Below are positions 1 to 5,828 of a DNA stretch of 14,572 bases, one piece after another. A program made the position numbers and the translations under genes. The stretch comes from Spirochaetota bacterium (GTDB lineage: Bacteria; Spirochaetota; Spirochaetia; Treponematales; Breznakiellaceae), in contig JAEXTK010000190.1 of the NCBI GenBank assembly GCA_023406985.1, forward strand, positions 1-14,572. Reading direction: 5' to 3'. The stretch's first letter is position 1; every line of letters starts with the position of its first letter. The notes beneath the pieces are model-generated. The model was given only the letters and a program-made list of their open reading frames with translations. It did no database searches and was not told the origin of the DNA.

Positions 1-2
1 TA

Positions 3-110
3 CTCGTGACGCGGCGCGAATTCTATGCCGATGCGTCGAGACAGACGCTCGAGAGGAAGTTCAAACAGTATGGCGTGAAATTCGAGGGATGGGAGTCGAT
101 TGTCGCTTGA
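3..110 (+). CDS. 3' end of an unidentified gene (truncated by window edge)
   Basis: The frame is open from the left edge to a TGA at 108-110 and encodes the last 35 residues of a protein, ending in GVKFEGWESIVA. The composition is ordinary for a soluble protein: charged, with aromatic residues, and a probable helix around RQTLERKFKQYG. There is too little of it to assign a family, and I do not recognise it. It is called a gene tail because the frame is open with plausible protein composition up to the stop and is followed by clearly non-coding, hairpin-rich DNA. It could still be a chance open frame. Confidence 0.35.
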   Translation, partial: LVTRREFYADASRQTLERKFKQYGVKFEGWESIVA

Positions 111-168
111 CAATAATCATAGGAGCATGGGGGCCCGAGCGTGCGCGAACGGCCCGGGCGGGGCCGGG

Positions 169-238
169 CCGGCCATGGATGGCCGGTACTACGAAGGCAA
201 GGAGAACGCGGCAGCGTTCTCCAACGGCATGGATGCCG
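169..238. repeat. Cluster of three consecutive perfect hairpins
   Basis: There are three perfect inverted repeats in 70 bp. CCGGCCAT (169-176) pairs with ATGGCCGG (179-186) across GG. GGAGAACGC (201-209) pairs with GCGTTCTCC (214-222) across GGCA. CGGCAT (225-230) pairs with ATGCCG (233-238) across GG. The first and third share the same CAT-GG-ATG tip. The arrangement could be a structured RNA, a transcription terminator region, or a REP-like element. No T-run follows any stem on the plus strand, so a standard intrinsic terminator is not supported. Confidence 0.6.
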
Positions 239-305
239 CCACCCCCATGCTGTAACAAAAGGAACAGCGCGCGTCCCGTCTTAGCCAGTAGAGGTGTTAC
301 CACAT

Positions 306-363
306 GCCGCGCCTAGGCGGCGGAGCCGCCTCCGGGGGCGCTCCGCTACCCCCACTGCGGGGG
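306..363. repeat. GC-rich inverted-repeat element
   Basis: Overlapping stems are present. GCCGC (306-310) pairs with GCGGC (317-321). AGGCGGC (315-321) pairs with GCCGCCT (325-331) over a 3-nt loop. GGGGG (334-338) pairs with CCCCC (349-353), which can alternatively pair with GGGGG (359-363). The stems are mutually exclusive in part, so the DNA or RNA could adopt two foldings. The block lies about 100 bp from the 3' end of the toxin gene, at the edge of the AT-richer island. It looks like an intergenic repeat rather than coding DNA. Confidence 0.5.
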
Positions 364-478
364 CGGGGGGAAGACTGGCGCGACAACCGGGGCATTGGGG
401 CGCTCGGGTGCAGCAAAAAAGGACTACAGATCGTCGGCGAGTTGATGCAAAAGATTTCTGGCCAAAAAAACCTTCTAC

Positions 479-808
479 CTAATCCTCAATATCAAGTGCA
501 ATCTTTAAAGAGAGGTTCAGTTCATCGATCTGGTTCATAGACAAAGAACCGATGTAGTCTGTCAGTTTAACTTTCGGAAGGCTGATGAGCTCATCGCAGT
601 GGATGGCGCTATCGTGCTTGAGACCGGCTTCAATACTGATTGGCACTTGCGTGGATATTTCATCCCATCGTGAATAAACCGGAGCACAGGTAACCGTTGA
701 AAAGTTAGAATCGATTGCGGTTTGACGACTAATGACTACGAACACACGGTATTCACGGGGGTCTTGTTTATTACCTTTATACACACGGTATAAATCCCCC
801 CGCTTCAA
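479..808 (-). CDS. MazF/PemK-family toxin (type II toxin-antitoxin)
   Basis: This 109-residue protein has the size and layout of MazF/PemK toxins, small beta-barrel endoribonucleases that cut mRNA when released from their antitoxin. Visible hallmarks are the N-terminal RGDLYRV, the core strand YRVFVVIS with Arg21 at the usual catalytic-arginine position, the strand CAPVYS, STQVPI, and the C-terminal block LTDYIGSLS followed by a helix. A threonine at the second usual catalytic position is not evident by eye; Ser46 is the nearest residue, so activity is uncertain. The start codon is TTG, overlapping the TGA stop of the antitoxin (TTGA), which couples toxin translation to the antitoxin. Base composition is visibly more AT-rich than the neighbouring genes, suggesting recent transfer. 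Confidence 0.88.
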   Translation of the reverse strand: MKRGDLYRVYKGNKQDPREYRVFVVISRQTAIDSNFSTVTCAPVYSRWDEISTQVPISIEAGLKHDSAIHCDELISLPKVKLTDYIGSLSMNQIDELNLSLKIALDIED

Positions 809-1032
809 AAGAGCACCTGATAATCCAGAGTATCTCTAGCCTCATCATTTAAAAATGATGAGGCATTATTAATGCGCTCGAGATCCGATTGATTACGCTC
901 ATGTCGACTCAAAAACTCGAGGTACTTCCAGAGTGCTTTTTCAATGAAATCCGAACGCTCGCCTGCAGTTGCATACAGGCCCACTTGCTCGAGGATTTCA
1001 CTGGATAAAGAAACGGAAGTCTTAACTCTCAT
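805..1032 (-). CDS. Ribbon-helix-helix antitoxin, MazE-like
   Basis: This 75-residue protein starts at MRVKTSVSLS, a strand typical of ribbon-helix-helix DNA-binding domains, followed by two helices (about residues 10-45, including ERSDFIEKALWKYL). The C-terminal part (about 50-75, NASSFLNDEARDTLDYQ) resembles the extended toxin-wrapping tail of MazE-type antitoxins. An upstream in-frame start at 1074 was rejected because the added residues would read through the palindromic operator, and the strand motif should sit at the N terminus. Its stop overlaps the toxin start. It should neutralise the downstream toxin and repress its own operon. The gene shares the AT-rich composition of the toxin. 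Confidence 0.85.
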   Translation of the reverse strand: MRVKTSVSLSSEILEQVGLYATAGERSDFIEKALWKYLEFLSRHERNQSDLERINNASSFLNDEARDTLDYQVLF

Positions 1033-1041
1033 ATACTCAAT

Positions 1042-1059
1042 ATACCACCATGGTGGTAT
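1042..1059. promoter_or_regulatory. 18-bp perfect palindrome, probable toxin-antitoxin operator
   Basis: The sequence ATACCACCATGGTGGTAT is a perfect 18-bp palindrome ending 10 bp upstream of the antitoxin start codon. Ribbon-helix-helix antitoxins normally bind palindromes of this kind at their own promoter, so binding here would block transcription or ribosome access of the pair. That role is inferred from position and symmetry. Confidence 0.75.
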
Positions 1060-1118
1060 GAAGTCAATATTCATCCCGTTCCGCTACGGAAAGGAGGGGC
1101 TTCCCCGTTCGCCGCGCG

Positions 1119-2963
1119 CTACGGGGTTATTGCGGTCGTGACTTGCGCGTTCGTCTTGAAGAAACCGATGCTGTCGGAGAGGCTCGTCGCCTGGCCCGCA
1201 AGCTCTTCGGCGGTGGCCGCGAGCTCTTCGGAACTGGACGCGTTCTGCTGCACGACCGTGTCCAATTGCATCACGCCCTTGGAGATTTGATCCGCGCCGC
1301 TCGATTGTTCGCTGCTCGCGGCGGAAATTTCCTGGATCAACTCCGCGGTCTTCCGGATGTCAGGCACGAGGTCCTCGATTCGCTTACCGGCGTCGCTCGC
1401 GACGGCCACGCTCTTCGTGGACAATTCGTTGATCTCGCGCGCGGCGGAGGCCGACCGTTCGGCCAGCTTCCGCACTTCGGTCGCGACGACCGCGAAACCC
1501 TTTCCGGCCTCTCCCGCGCGCGCCGCCTCGATTGACGCGGTTAGCGCCAGGAGGTTCGTCTGCCGCGCGATCTCCTCGATGATGGAGATCCTGGTCGCGA
1601 TCTCCTTCATGCTGGCTACCGTCTCGTCGACGGCCCGCCCCGATTCCGCGGCGTTCTCCGCCACCCGCCGCGACAAGGCGTCCGCCTGGGCCGTGTTGTC
1701 CGCGTTCTGCTTGACCGTCGCGGCGAGCTGCTCTACCGATGCCGACAACTCCTCGATGCCGGAAGCCTGTTCGTTCGCTCCTTGGGCCATGCCTTGCGCC
1801 ATCTCCGACATCTGATCCGAGCCCGCAGCCACTTGGCCGGAAGCGGTCCGGATGCCTTCCACGATGGAGGAAAGGCTCGCGATGAAGGTATCGATGGATT
1901 GACCCATGACGCCGAGCTCGTCGCCCCGGGCCGCGACCTTCCGCGCGGCCGCGGAATCGATGCCGGTCAGGGCCAGGTCCCCCTTCGTGAGCAGGCCCAA
2001 GACTTGGACGACGTGCGCGATCGGCTTCACGATGGATCGCGCGATGAGGAACGCGACGAAAACCGCGACGAGGACGCCGGCCGCGAGGATGAGGTACAGG
2101 AGGACGAGGAGGCCGTCCCTCGTCGCGTTGACTTCCTTGAGCGGGAGGGCCAGGGCGAGGCTCCAGCCCGGACTATTCGGGACGCTCGTATAGTAGCCCG
2201 TGATATTCATCCCGTCGGGCCGATGGTACGCCATGGCCCCCGTTTCGCCCGCCAACATCGCCCTCCCGACATCGTCCAGGCCCTTCCAGCCCGTCGCCGC
2301 GGACTCCAGGAGGTTGAGGTTCAGGATGATATCCTTGTTCGGATGGGCGATGACGAAGGAACGATTGTCCACGAGGTACGCGTAGCCGTTTTCCCCGAGC
2401 TTCACCGCGGAAACGATCTCGCTCAGGGTGGACGCCTTCAACTGGAACGCGACGAGGCCGACGCGGCTGCCGTCCGGGCCCGCTACAGCCTTCGCGAGCA
2501 CGACGATCGGCACGCCGAGCGATTTGGAGATGGCCTCGTCCGCGACGACGTAATCCTGCCCTTCCCGCATTACCTGTACGAAGTATTTCCGGTCTCCGAT
2601 GGTGCCCGCGCCGCCTGACGTCGTGAAGAACGAGCCGTCGGGATAGGCGAAGATGAGCTCGCCGCCCTCGTCCGACGTGAGCTTCACGTAATCCTTGAGG
2701 ACCGCCTCTACCGTCGTCCGGTCGCCCGCGACCATGCGCGGATCGGCGGCGATGAGGGTGAGCTGGGAACGCAGCTTGTCCATGAGCTGTCCCAGTTCCG
2801 CGGCCCGCGCGGTGGCGATCTGAAGGTTCTCTTCCCGCACCAAGGCCGCGACGGAGGTGGAGAGCCGCAGCCCGATGACGAGGGTGATGAGCCCGAGGAG
2901 CGCGGCTACCACCGCGCTGAATACCGACGCGATCCTGACCGAAAGCGAAATTTTCCGTGCCAT
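1119..2963 (-). CDS. Methyl-accepting chemotaxis protein with dCache sensor
   Basis: This 614-residue transmembrane chemoreceptor signals to CheA/CheW. In order it has a short cytoplasmic start, TM1 (about 10-34), a periplasmic dCache-like ligand domain (about 40-280, with DRKYFVQVM, GENGYAYLVDN and GYYTSVPNSPGWSLAL), TM2 (about 284-308), HAMP (about 309-361) and a methyl-accepting signalling domain (about 380-600). The hairpin tip reads IARQTNLLAL followed by TASIEAARAGEAGKGFAVVA (about 466-494), close to the universal tip except that the usual NAAIEA is TASIEA. No C-terminal receptor-tethering pentapeptide is present. The start at 2963 is preferred because GGGAG lies 9 nt upstream; the in-frame extension to 3281 is judged non-coding and contains the probable promoter. 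No other chemotaxis gene is nearby, as is common for orphan receptors. The ligand is unknown. Confidence 0.95.
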   Translation of the reverse strand: MARKISLSVRIASVFSAVVAALLGLITLVIGLRLSTSVAALVREENLQIATARAAELGQLMDKLRSQLTLIAADPRMVAGDRTTVEAVLKDYVKLTSDEGGELIFAYPDGSFFTTSGGAGTIGDRKYFVQVMREGQDYVVADEAISKSLGVPIVVLAKAVAGPDGSRVGLVAFQLKASTLSEIVSAVKLGENGYAYLVDNRSFVIAHPNKDIILNLNLLESAATGWKGLDDVGRAMLAGETGAMAYHRPDGMNITGYYTSVPNSPGWSLALALPLKEVNATRDGLLVLLYLILAAGVLVAVFVAFLIARSIVKPIAHVVQVLGLLTKGDLALTGIDSAAARKVAARGDELGVMGQSIDTFIASLSSIVEGIRTASGQVAAGSDQMSEMAQGMAQGANEQASGIEELSASVEQLAATVKQNADNTAQADALSRRVAENAAESGRAVDETVASMKEIATRISIIEEIARQTNLLALTASIEAARAGEAGKGFAVVATEVRKLAERSASAAREINELSTKSVAVASDAGKRIEDLVPDIRKTAELIQEISAASSEQSSGADQISKGVMQLDTVVQQNASSSEELAATAEELAGQATSLSDSIGFFKTNAQVTTAITP

Positions 2964-3059
2964 CCCAACCATCTCCCGTATCGCAGAGGTGTGCATCGCA
3001 ATAAGATGGATTTGATCCCATCTGCGCAGCCGTTCCCGCAAGGCCGGTATGCCCGTTCT

Positions 3060-3088
3060 AAAGTAATGCCAACAATACAATCTGTCAA
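3060..3088 (-). promoter_or_regulatory. Possible sigma-70-like promoter of the chemoreceptor gene
   Basis: Read on the minus strand, a perfect TTGACA (3088-3083) is followed after 17 bp by TACTTT (3065-3060), about 100 bp upstream of the chemoreceptor start. The -10 box is weak (3 of 6 matches to consensus). No motility-type sigma factor site was recognised. Confidence 0.4.
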
Positions 3089-3110
3089 AACAAAATGGCA
3101 TATTTTGACA
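3083..3110. repeat. Inverted repeat containing two divergent TTGACA boxes
   Basis: TGTCAAAA (3083-3090) and TTTTGACA (3103-3110) form perfect 8-bp arms around a 12-bp AT-rich spacer. Each arm contains a perfect -35-like TTGACA, pointing outward toward the chemoreceptor gene (minus) and the GyrI-like gene (plus). It could be a divergent promoter core or a regulator site; only the symmetry is seen directly. Confidence 0.5.
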
Positions 3111-3177
3111 TTTTTGATATTCTGACGGTACTCCCGGCCTCGCCCGAGGGCCCTGGGTATATCGCGGAGCAGGGAAT

Positions 3178-3229
3178 GCCGAGCGGGAAAAAACGATGAC
3201 CGCGCGGCGGGAAACCGGATTATAGTGAC
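3178..3229 (+). repeat. Promoter-like repeat, copy 1
   Basis: This block of about 50 bp matches 4881-4930 over its whole length, with a few substitutions and small indels in an A-run. Shared segments are GCCGAG, an A-run followed by CGATG, CCGCGCGGCGGGAAAC, and a terminal TTATAGTG. It lies upstream of the GyrI-like gene (start 3293). TATAGT (3221-3226) looks like a -10 box; the best -35 candidate is a weak ATGACC 19 bp upstream of it. Confidence 0.65.
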
Positions 3230-3292
3230 ACATCCGGAGGGCCAGACCATAGAAGCGCCGGATATGATTCTTTTTCTGCAAAAGGAGGAACT

Positions 3293-3808
3293 ATGATCTT
3301 AGTACCCCCCGCGCTTTCCGAGCGCGATAAAGTTTATTACGTTGCCCAGACCAAAACGGTAACCATGGACACTATAGGTAAAGCCATTGCGGAAGGAATT
3401 GGATTTGTAGAGGAGCGCCTCATAAAGCAAGGAATCGTTCCAAGTGGACCTCCTTTGATTCGCTATCGAGTCATCGATATGGCCCGTGCGCTGGAGATCG
3501 AAGTTGGATGGTGTGTGGAAAAACCTGCCGTCGTTGACGGAGACTTCGTCTCGGACGAACTACCTGCGGGCACCTATGCGACGCTCACGTTTTGCGATCC
3601 CAGGGAGGGCGTCGCTGGAAATGGTGCGCTCATTCGATGGGCTCATGAGAACGGGATTGAGTTTGAGCAGTGGGAATCCGCTGAAGGAGATAGATTTCTT
3701 TCGCGGGTGGAGTTTGAGCTCAGTGACCCCGAGAAAGAACCTGATCAGTCAAAATGGAGGACGGAAGTTGCGATCCTCATAAAGAAGAAGTCGCCGTTAC
3801 GCACATAG
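3293..3808 (+). CDS. GyrI-like small-molecule-binding domain protein
   Basis: This 171-residue stand-alone protein belongs to the GyrI-like / AraC effector-binding-domain superfamily. Visible family features are the duplicated strand-helix layout, GPPLIRYRVIDM (about 52-63), the core strand ALEIEVGWCV with a glutamate at residue 70, LPAGTYATLTF (about 90-100), and the closing strand WRTEVAILIKK (about 155-165). It has no helix-turn-helix, so it is not itself a transcription factor. Known members bind drugs or other hydrophobic small molecules, inhibit DNA gyrase, or hydrolyse cyclopropane-containing toxins; which applies here cannot be told. The start has a strong ribosome site, AAAGGAGG (3281-3288). 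The gene is more AT-rich than its neighbours, which may indicate transfer. It is divergent from the chemoreceptor gene and lies downstream of promoter-like repeat copy 1. Confidence 0.85.
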   Translation: MILVPPALSERDKVYYVAQTKTVTMDTIGKAIAEGIGFVEERLIKQGIVPSGPPLIRYRVIDMARALEIEVGWCVEKPAVVDGDFVSDELPAGTYATLTFCDPREGVAGNGALIRWAHENGIEFEQWESAEGDRFLSRVEFELSDPEKEPDQSKWRTEVAILIKKKSPLRT

Positions 3809-3845
3809 TCTTTTATCGATTATGTGTATTCCTAACCTTCTAGAT

Positions 3846-4252
3846 CTACGGTCTTGGTGAACCGTTCACGAACTGTTCGATGGTCTCCCATGGGCGCCGC
3901 CCCTGGTTTCGGTAGCCCAGATGTGGACGTTCGTAGTTGTACTCCTTCAGCCACACATCGAGATCCTCTTGGAGCGTCTCGACTTCTCGTATAATTTCTG
4001 CCGGAACACGATCCTGTAGGATTCATCGAGCACCGTACGATTGAACCGTTCCACGAATCCATTGCTCTGCGGCCTGCGCACCTGCGTGCGACGATGCTCG
4101 ATGTCATTAAGCTCTAGGTACAGCTCGTACGGATGCGCCTCGGTGCCGCAGTACTCTCGGCCGTTGTCAGTGAGCACGGTCTTTACGGGAAGCCCAAGCT
4201 CTTCGTAGAAGGGGATCACGTCGTTGTGCAGTACCGCCACGGCAGCCTCCGG
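3846..4252 (-). pseudogene. Remnant of an IS481-type transposase (C-terminal half, frameshifted)
   Basis: Minus-strand translation gives the C-terminal half of a retroviral-integrase-fold transposase: PEAAVAVLHNDV, VLTDNGREYCGT (the middle catalytic Asp), RRPQSNGFVERFNRTVLDE (the catalytic Glu), then YNYERPHLGYRNQGRRP. A one-base loss near 3983-3988 shifts the frame between FRQKLYEK and VETLQEDLDVWL, so two frames must be joined to read it. The N-terminal half, with the first catalytic Asp and the helix-turn-helix, is missing; similarity stops abruptly at about 4250. It therefore cannot encode an active enzyme. It lies between two convergent genes and has clipped a neighbouring gene at its 5' junction. 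No terminal inverted repeats were recognised. Confidence 0.88.
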
Positions 4253-4322
4253 TCAGGTCCAGCCGATAGGGCGGTACGGCCTTCAGCGCGTACGGCATCC
4301 CGGGCGCACAGGTTTCCGTCAC
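4251..4322 (-). pseudogene. N-terminal fragment of a possible DNA-3-methyladenine glycosylase
   Basis: Nineteen to twenty bases after the OsmC stop, a GTG start (4322-4320) with a well-placed GGGAAGG upstream opens a frame reading MTETCAPGMPYALKAVPP followed by YRLDLT, then runs into the IS481 remnant. The segment VPPYRLDLT resembles the start of one group of HhH-GPD DNA-3-methyladenine glycosylases, where a strand like PPFRLDLTVWALRR is found near the N terminus. Only 24 codons remain, so the family is a guess. The gene order suggests it was once the second gene of an operon with the OsmC protein, before deletion or insertion removed the rest. Confidence 0.4.
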
Positions 4323-4341
4323 GATGCGCCTTCCCGGTTGA

Positions 4342-4788
4342 TCAGGACGAAGGTACCGTCACGCTGCCCAGCTCATAGGCGACGCCGCCCGCGGCGACGG
4401 TCTGCCCGATGAAGCAATGCTCGCGGGCTTCCCTGGCCGCGTCCCGGTATTCCGTTTGCCGCGAGGAATCGCCGCCGTTGACGACGGGATTCACGATGAT
4501 CTTCGCGTACGTGTCGTGCTGGGGGAAACCGGTCACGACGCCTTCCGTCTTCACCTCGACGTCGGAACAGGGGAGCCGGCGTTTCTGGAGGTACGCCAGG
4601 AGCGTCAGACTGTAGCAGGCCGTGACCGCGCTCAGCAGGAGGGTCTCGGGGCTCGCTCCGACCCCTTTGCCGCCCATGGATGCCGGCACCGAGTACCGAA
4701 TTTCCTGATCATCCGCGAAGATGATCCCCTCGCGATCCTTACCGCTTCCGCTGACGGAAGCCTTGATGAAAAACTCGAGATCCGCCAT
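4342..4788 (-). CDS. OsmC-family peroxiredoxin-like protein
   Basis: This 148-residue cytoplasmic protein of the OsmC/Ohr family reduces organic hydroperoxides through a pair of cysteines. The two family cysteines are visible: Cys58 in SAVTACYSLTLL and Cys125 in REHCFIGQT. Other family marks are SMGGKGVGASPETLLLSA (about 37-54) and the ending VAYELGSVTV. Length is normal, so the gene is complete although its downstream partner is broken. The start is supported by GAGGAGG, 5 nt upstream of the ATG. It probably protects against peroxides or related electrophiles; the wording FIGQT in place of the more usual Ohr motif suggests the YhfA/OsmC-like branch rather than classical Ohr. It is divergent from the kinase-fold gene. 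Confidence 0.9.
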   Translation of the reverse strand: MADLEFFIKASVSGSGKDREGIIFADDQEIRYSVPASMGGKGVGASPETLLLSAVTACYSLTLLAYLQKRRLPCSDVEVKTEGVVTGFPQHDTYAKIIVNPVVNGGDSSRQTEYRDAAREAREHCFIGQTVAAGGVAYELGSVTVPSS

Positions 4789-4880
4789 CGATCCCTCCTC
4801 TATGGCGCATGAATTACAGCGACGTCACAGTTCTACAATACTGCTCGAGCCATCCAAAAGGGAAACGCCTGGTAGGGGGA

Positions 4881-4930
4881 GCCGAGTCGGAAAAACGATG
4901 GCCGCGCGGCGGGAAACGGGTTTATAGTGG
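4881..4930 (+). repeat. Promoter-like repeat, copy 2
   Basis: This is the second copy of the roughly 50-bp element at 3178-3229, in the same orientation. Identical core segments are CCGCGCGGCGGGAAAC and TTATAGTG. Here it ends about 20 bp before the kinase-fold gene start (4951), so TATAGT (4923-4928) would place the transcription start close to the start codon. It lies in the divergent gap between the OsmC gene and the kinase-fold gene, just as copy 1 lies in a divergent gap. Confidence 0.65.
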
Positions 4931-4950
4931 CGATCAGAGGAAGAATATCC

Positions 4951-5775
4951 ATGCGATACGGGCCGTTGATTTCAATCGGAAGAACCGCGGAAGTCTATGC
5001 CTTACCCGACGGAAAGATCCTGAAACTATTCCATCCCTGGTGCCCCCTCGAATGGATCGAGGGCGAGGCGCGAAACGCCGCGTACGCGTACTCGGTGCAT
5101 ATCCGCTCCCCGCGCTGCCATGGCCTCGTCCAAGCGGAGGACCGGAACGGCATCGTCTACGACCGCATCTACGGGAAGACGATGCTCCGCCTCATGATGT
5201 CGGCTCCGTGGACCATACGGAACTATTCGGGGCTGCTCGCGCGATTGCACCTCGGCATCCACGAGGTTGACGGGGCGACGCTCCCCTCGCTGAAAAAGTA
5301 TCTGTCCGATTCCGTAGCGGCTTCCGATATCCTCGATGAGGATCGTAAACGGCGCATCGGCGCGATTCTATCGACCTTGGAAGACGGCGCCTCCCTATGC
5401 CATTTCGATTTCCATCCGGACCAAGTCATCATCACGGAGGAAGGTCCGTACATCATCGATTGGATGACGGCCTTCAAAGGCAATCCGCTCGCCGACGTCG
5501 CGCGGACTTCCATTCTGTATGGTTTCGGATATCCGCCCGATACGCATATGCTGATGAAACCGTTGATCGACCTCGTGAGGAACCGAATAGTGGCGGAGTA
5601 CCGAAAAGCGTACCGGGCGAAAAAGGGCGCGGACATCGACCGTGAAATCAAGCGCTGGTCCATACCGGTGGCGGCGGCCCGCCTCCGCGAGAACATCCCC
5701 GGAATGAACGACTATTTGCTGGGCTATATAGACCGCAGTCTCGACGAGGTCGGAGAGGACTACGCGTCGGCTTGA
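4951..5775 (+). CDS. Aminoglycoside-phosphotransferase-fold (APH-like) kinase family protein
   Basis: This 274-residue cytoplasmic protein has the kinase-like fold of the APH/choline-kinase superfamily. The N-lobe has a putative lysine (Lys25 in KILKLF) and glutamate (around Glu39). The catalytic loop reads LCHFDFHPDQVII (His151, Asp153), and the metal-binding IIDW has Asp170, followed by GNPLADVART, a typical family segment. The usual asparagine of the HxDxxxxN motif is glutamine (Gln158). The start at 4951 is chosen over an in-frame GTG-type start at 4927 because GAGGAAG lies 7 nt upstream and the fold begins immediately. The substrate is unknown: it could phosphorylate a small molecule or an antibiotic, and family membership alone does not imply resistance. 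The gene is monocistronic, with promoter-like repeat copy 2 directly upstream. Confidence 0.82.
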   Translation: MRYGPLISIGRTAEVYALPDGKILKLFHPWCPLEWIEGEARNAAYAYSVHIRSPRCHGLVQAEDRNGIVYDRIYGKTMLRLMMSAPWTIRNYSGLLARLHLGIHEVDGATLPSLKKYLSDSVAASDILDEDRKRRIGAILSTLEDGASLCHFDFHPDQVIITEEGPYIIDWMTAFKGNPLADVARTSILYGFGYPPDTHMLMKPLIDLVRNRIVAEYRKAYRAKKGADIDREIKRWSIPVAAARLRENIPGMNDYLLGYIDRSLDEVGEDYASA

Positions 5776-5828
5776 GATGAGCCGCGGCCTCTGCGGATGC
5801 GCATGGGATACCGTCCAGTAGTTACCCG

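Larger units (their letters stand above)
111..478. other. Non-coding, hairpin-rich intergenic stretch
   Basis: This stretch of about 370 bp has no convincing gene. It contains two clusters of perfect inverted repeats, at 169-238 and 306-363 (listed separately), and then shifts around 405 to A-rich sequence that runs into the toxin gene. A short open frame at 127-255 (42 codons) overlaps the first hairpin cluster and may be fortuitous. No recombination site, tRNA end or direct target duplication could be recognised around it. Confidence 0.6.

Noticed and set aside
251..300. Integron attC site suggested by GTAACA...TGTTAC near the toxin-antitoxin island
   Set aside because: The 7-bp core positions do not fit the RYYYAAC / GTTRRRY consensus and no paired site was found on the other side.
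1143..2618. Long plus-strand open frames across the chemoreceptor gene
   Set aside because: They are antisense shadows caused by high GC at third positions; their translations are Arg/Asp-rich without domains.
2964..3281. In-frame N-terminal extension of the chemoreceptor by 106 residues
   Set aside because: The added sequence has no family resemblance, covers the probable promoter and inverted repeat, and lies upstream of a well-spaced GGGAG ribosome site before the ATG at 2963.
3802..3826. Terminator after the GyrI-like gene (CACATA...TATGTG)
   Set aside because: The arms are 6 bp and AT-rich around a 13-nt loop with no T-run after the stem; too weak to call.
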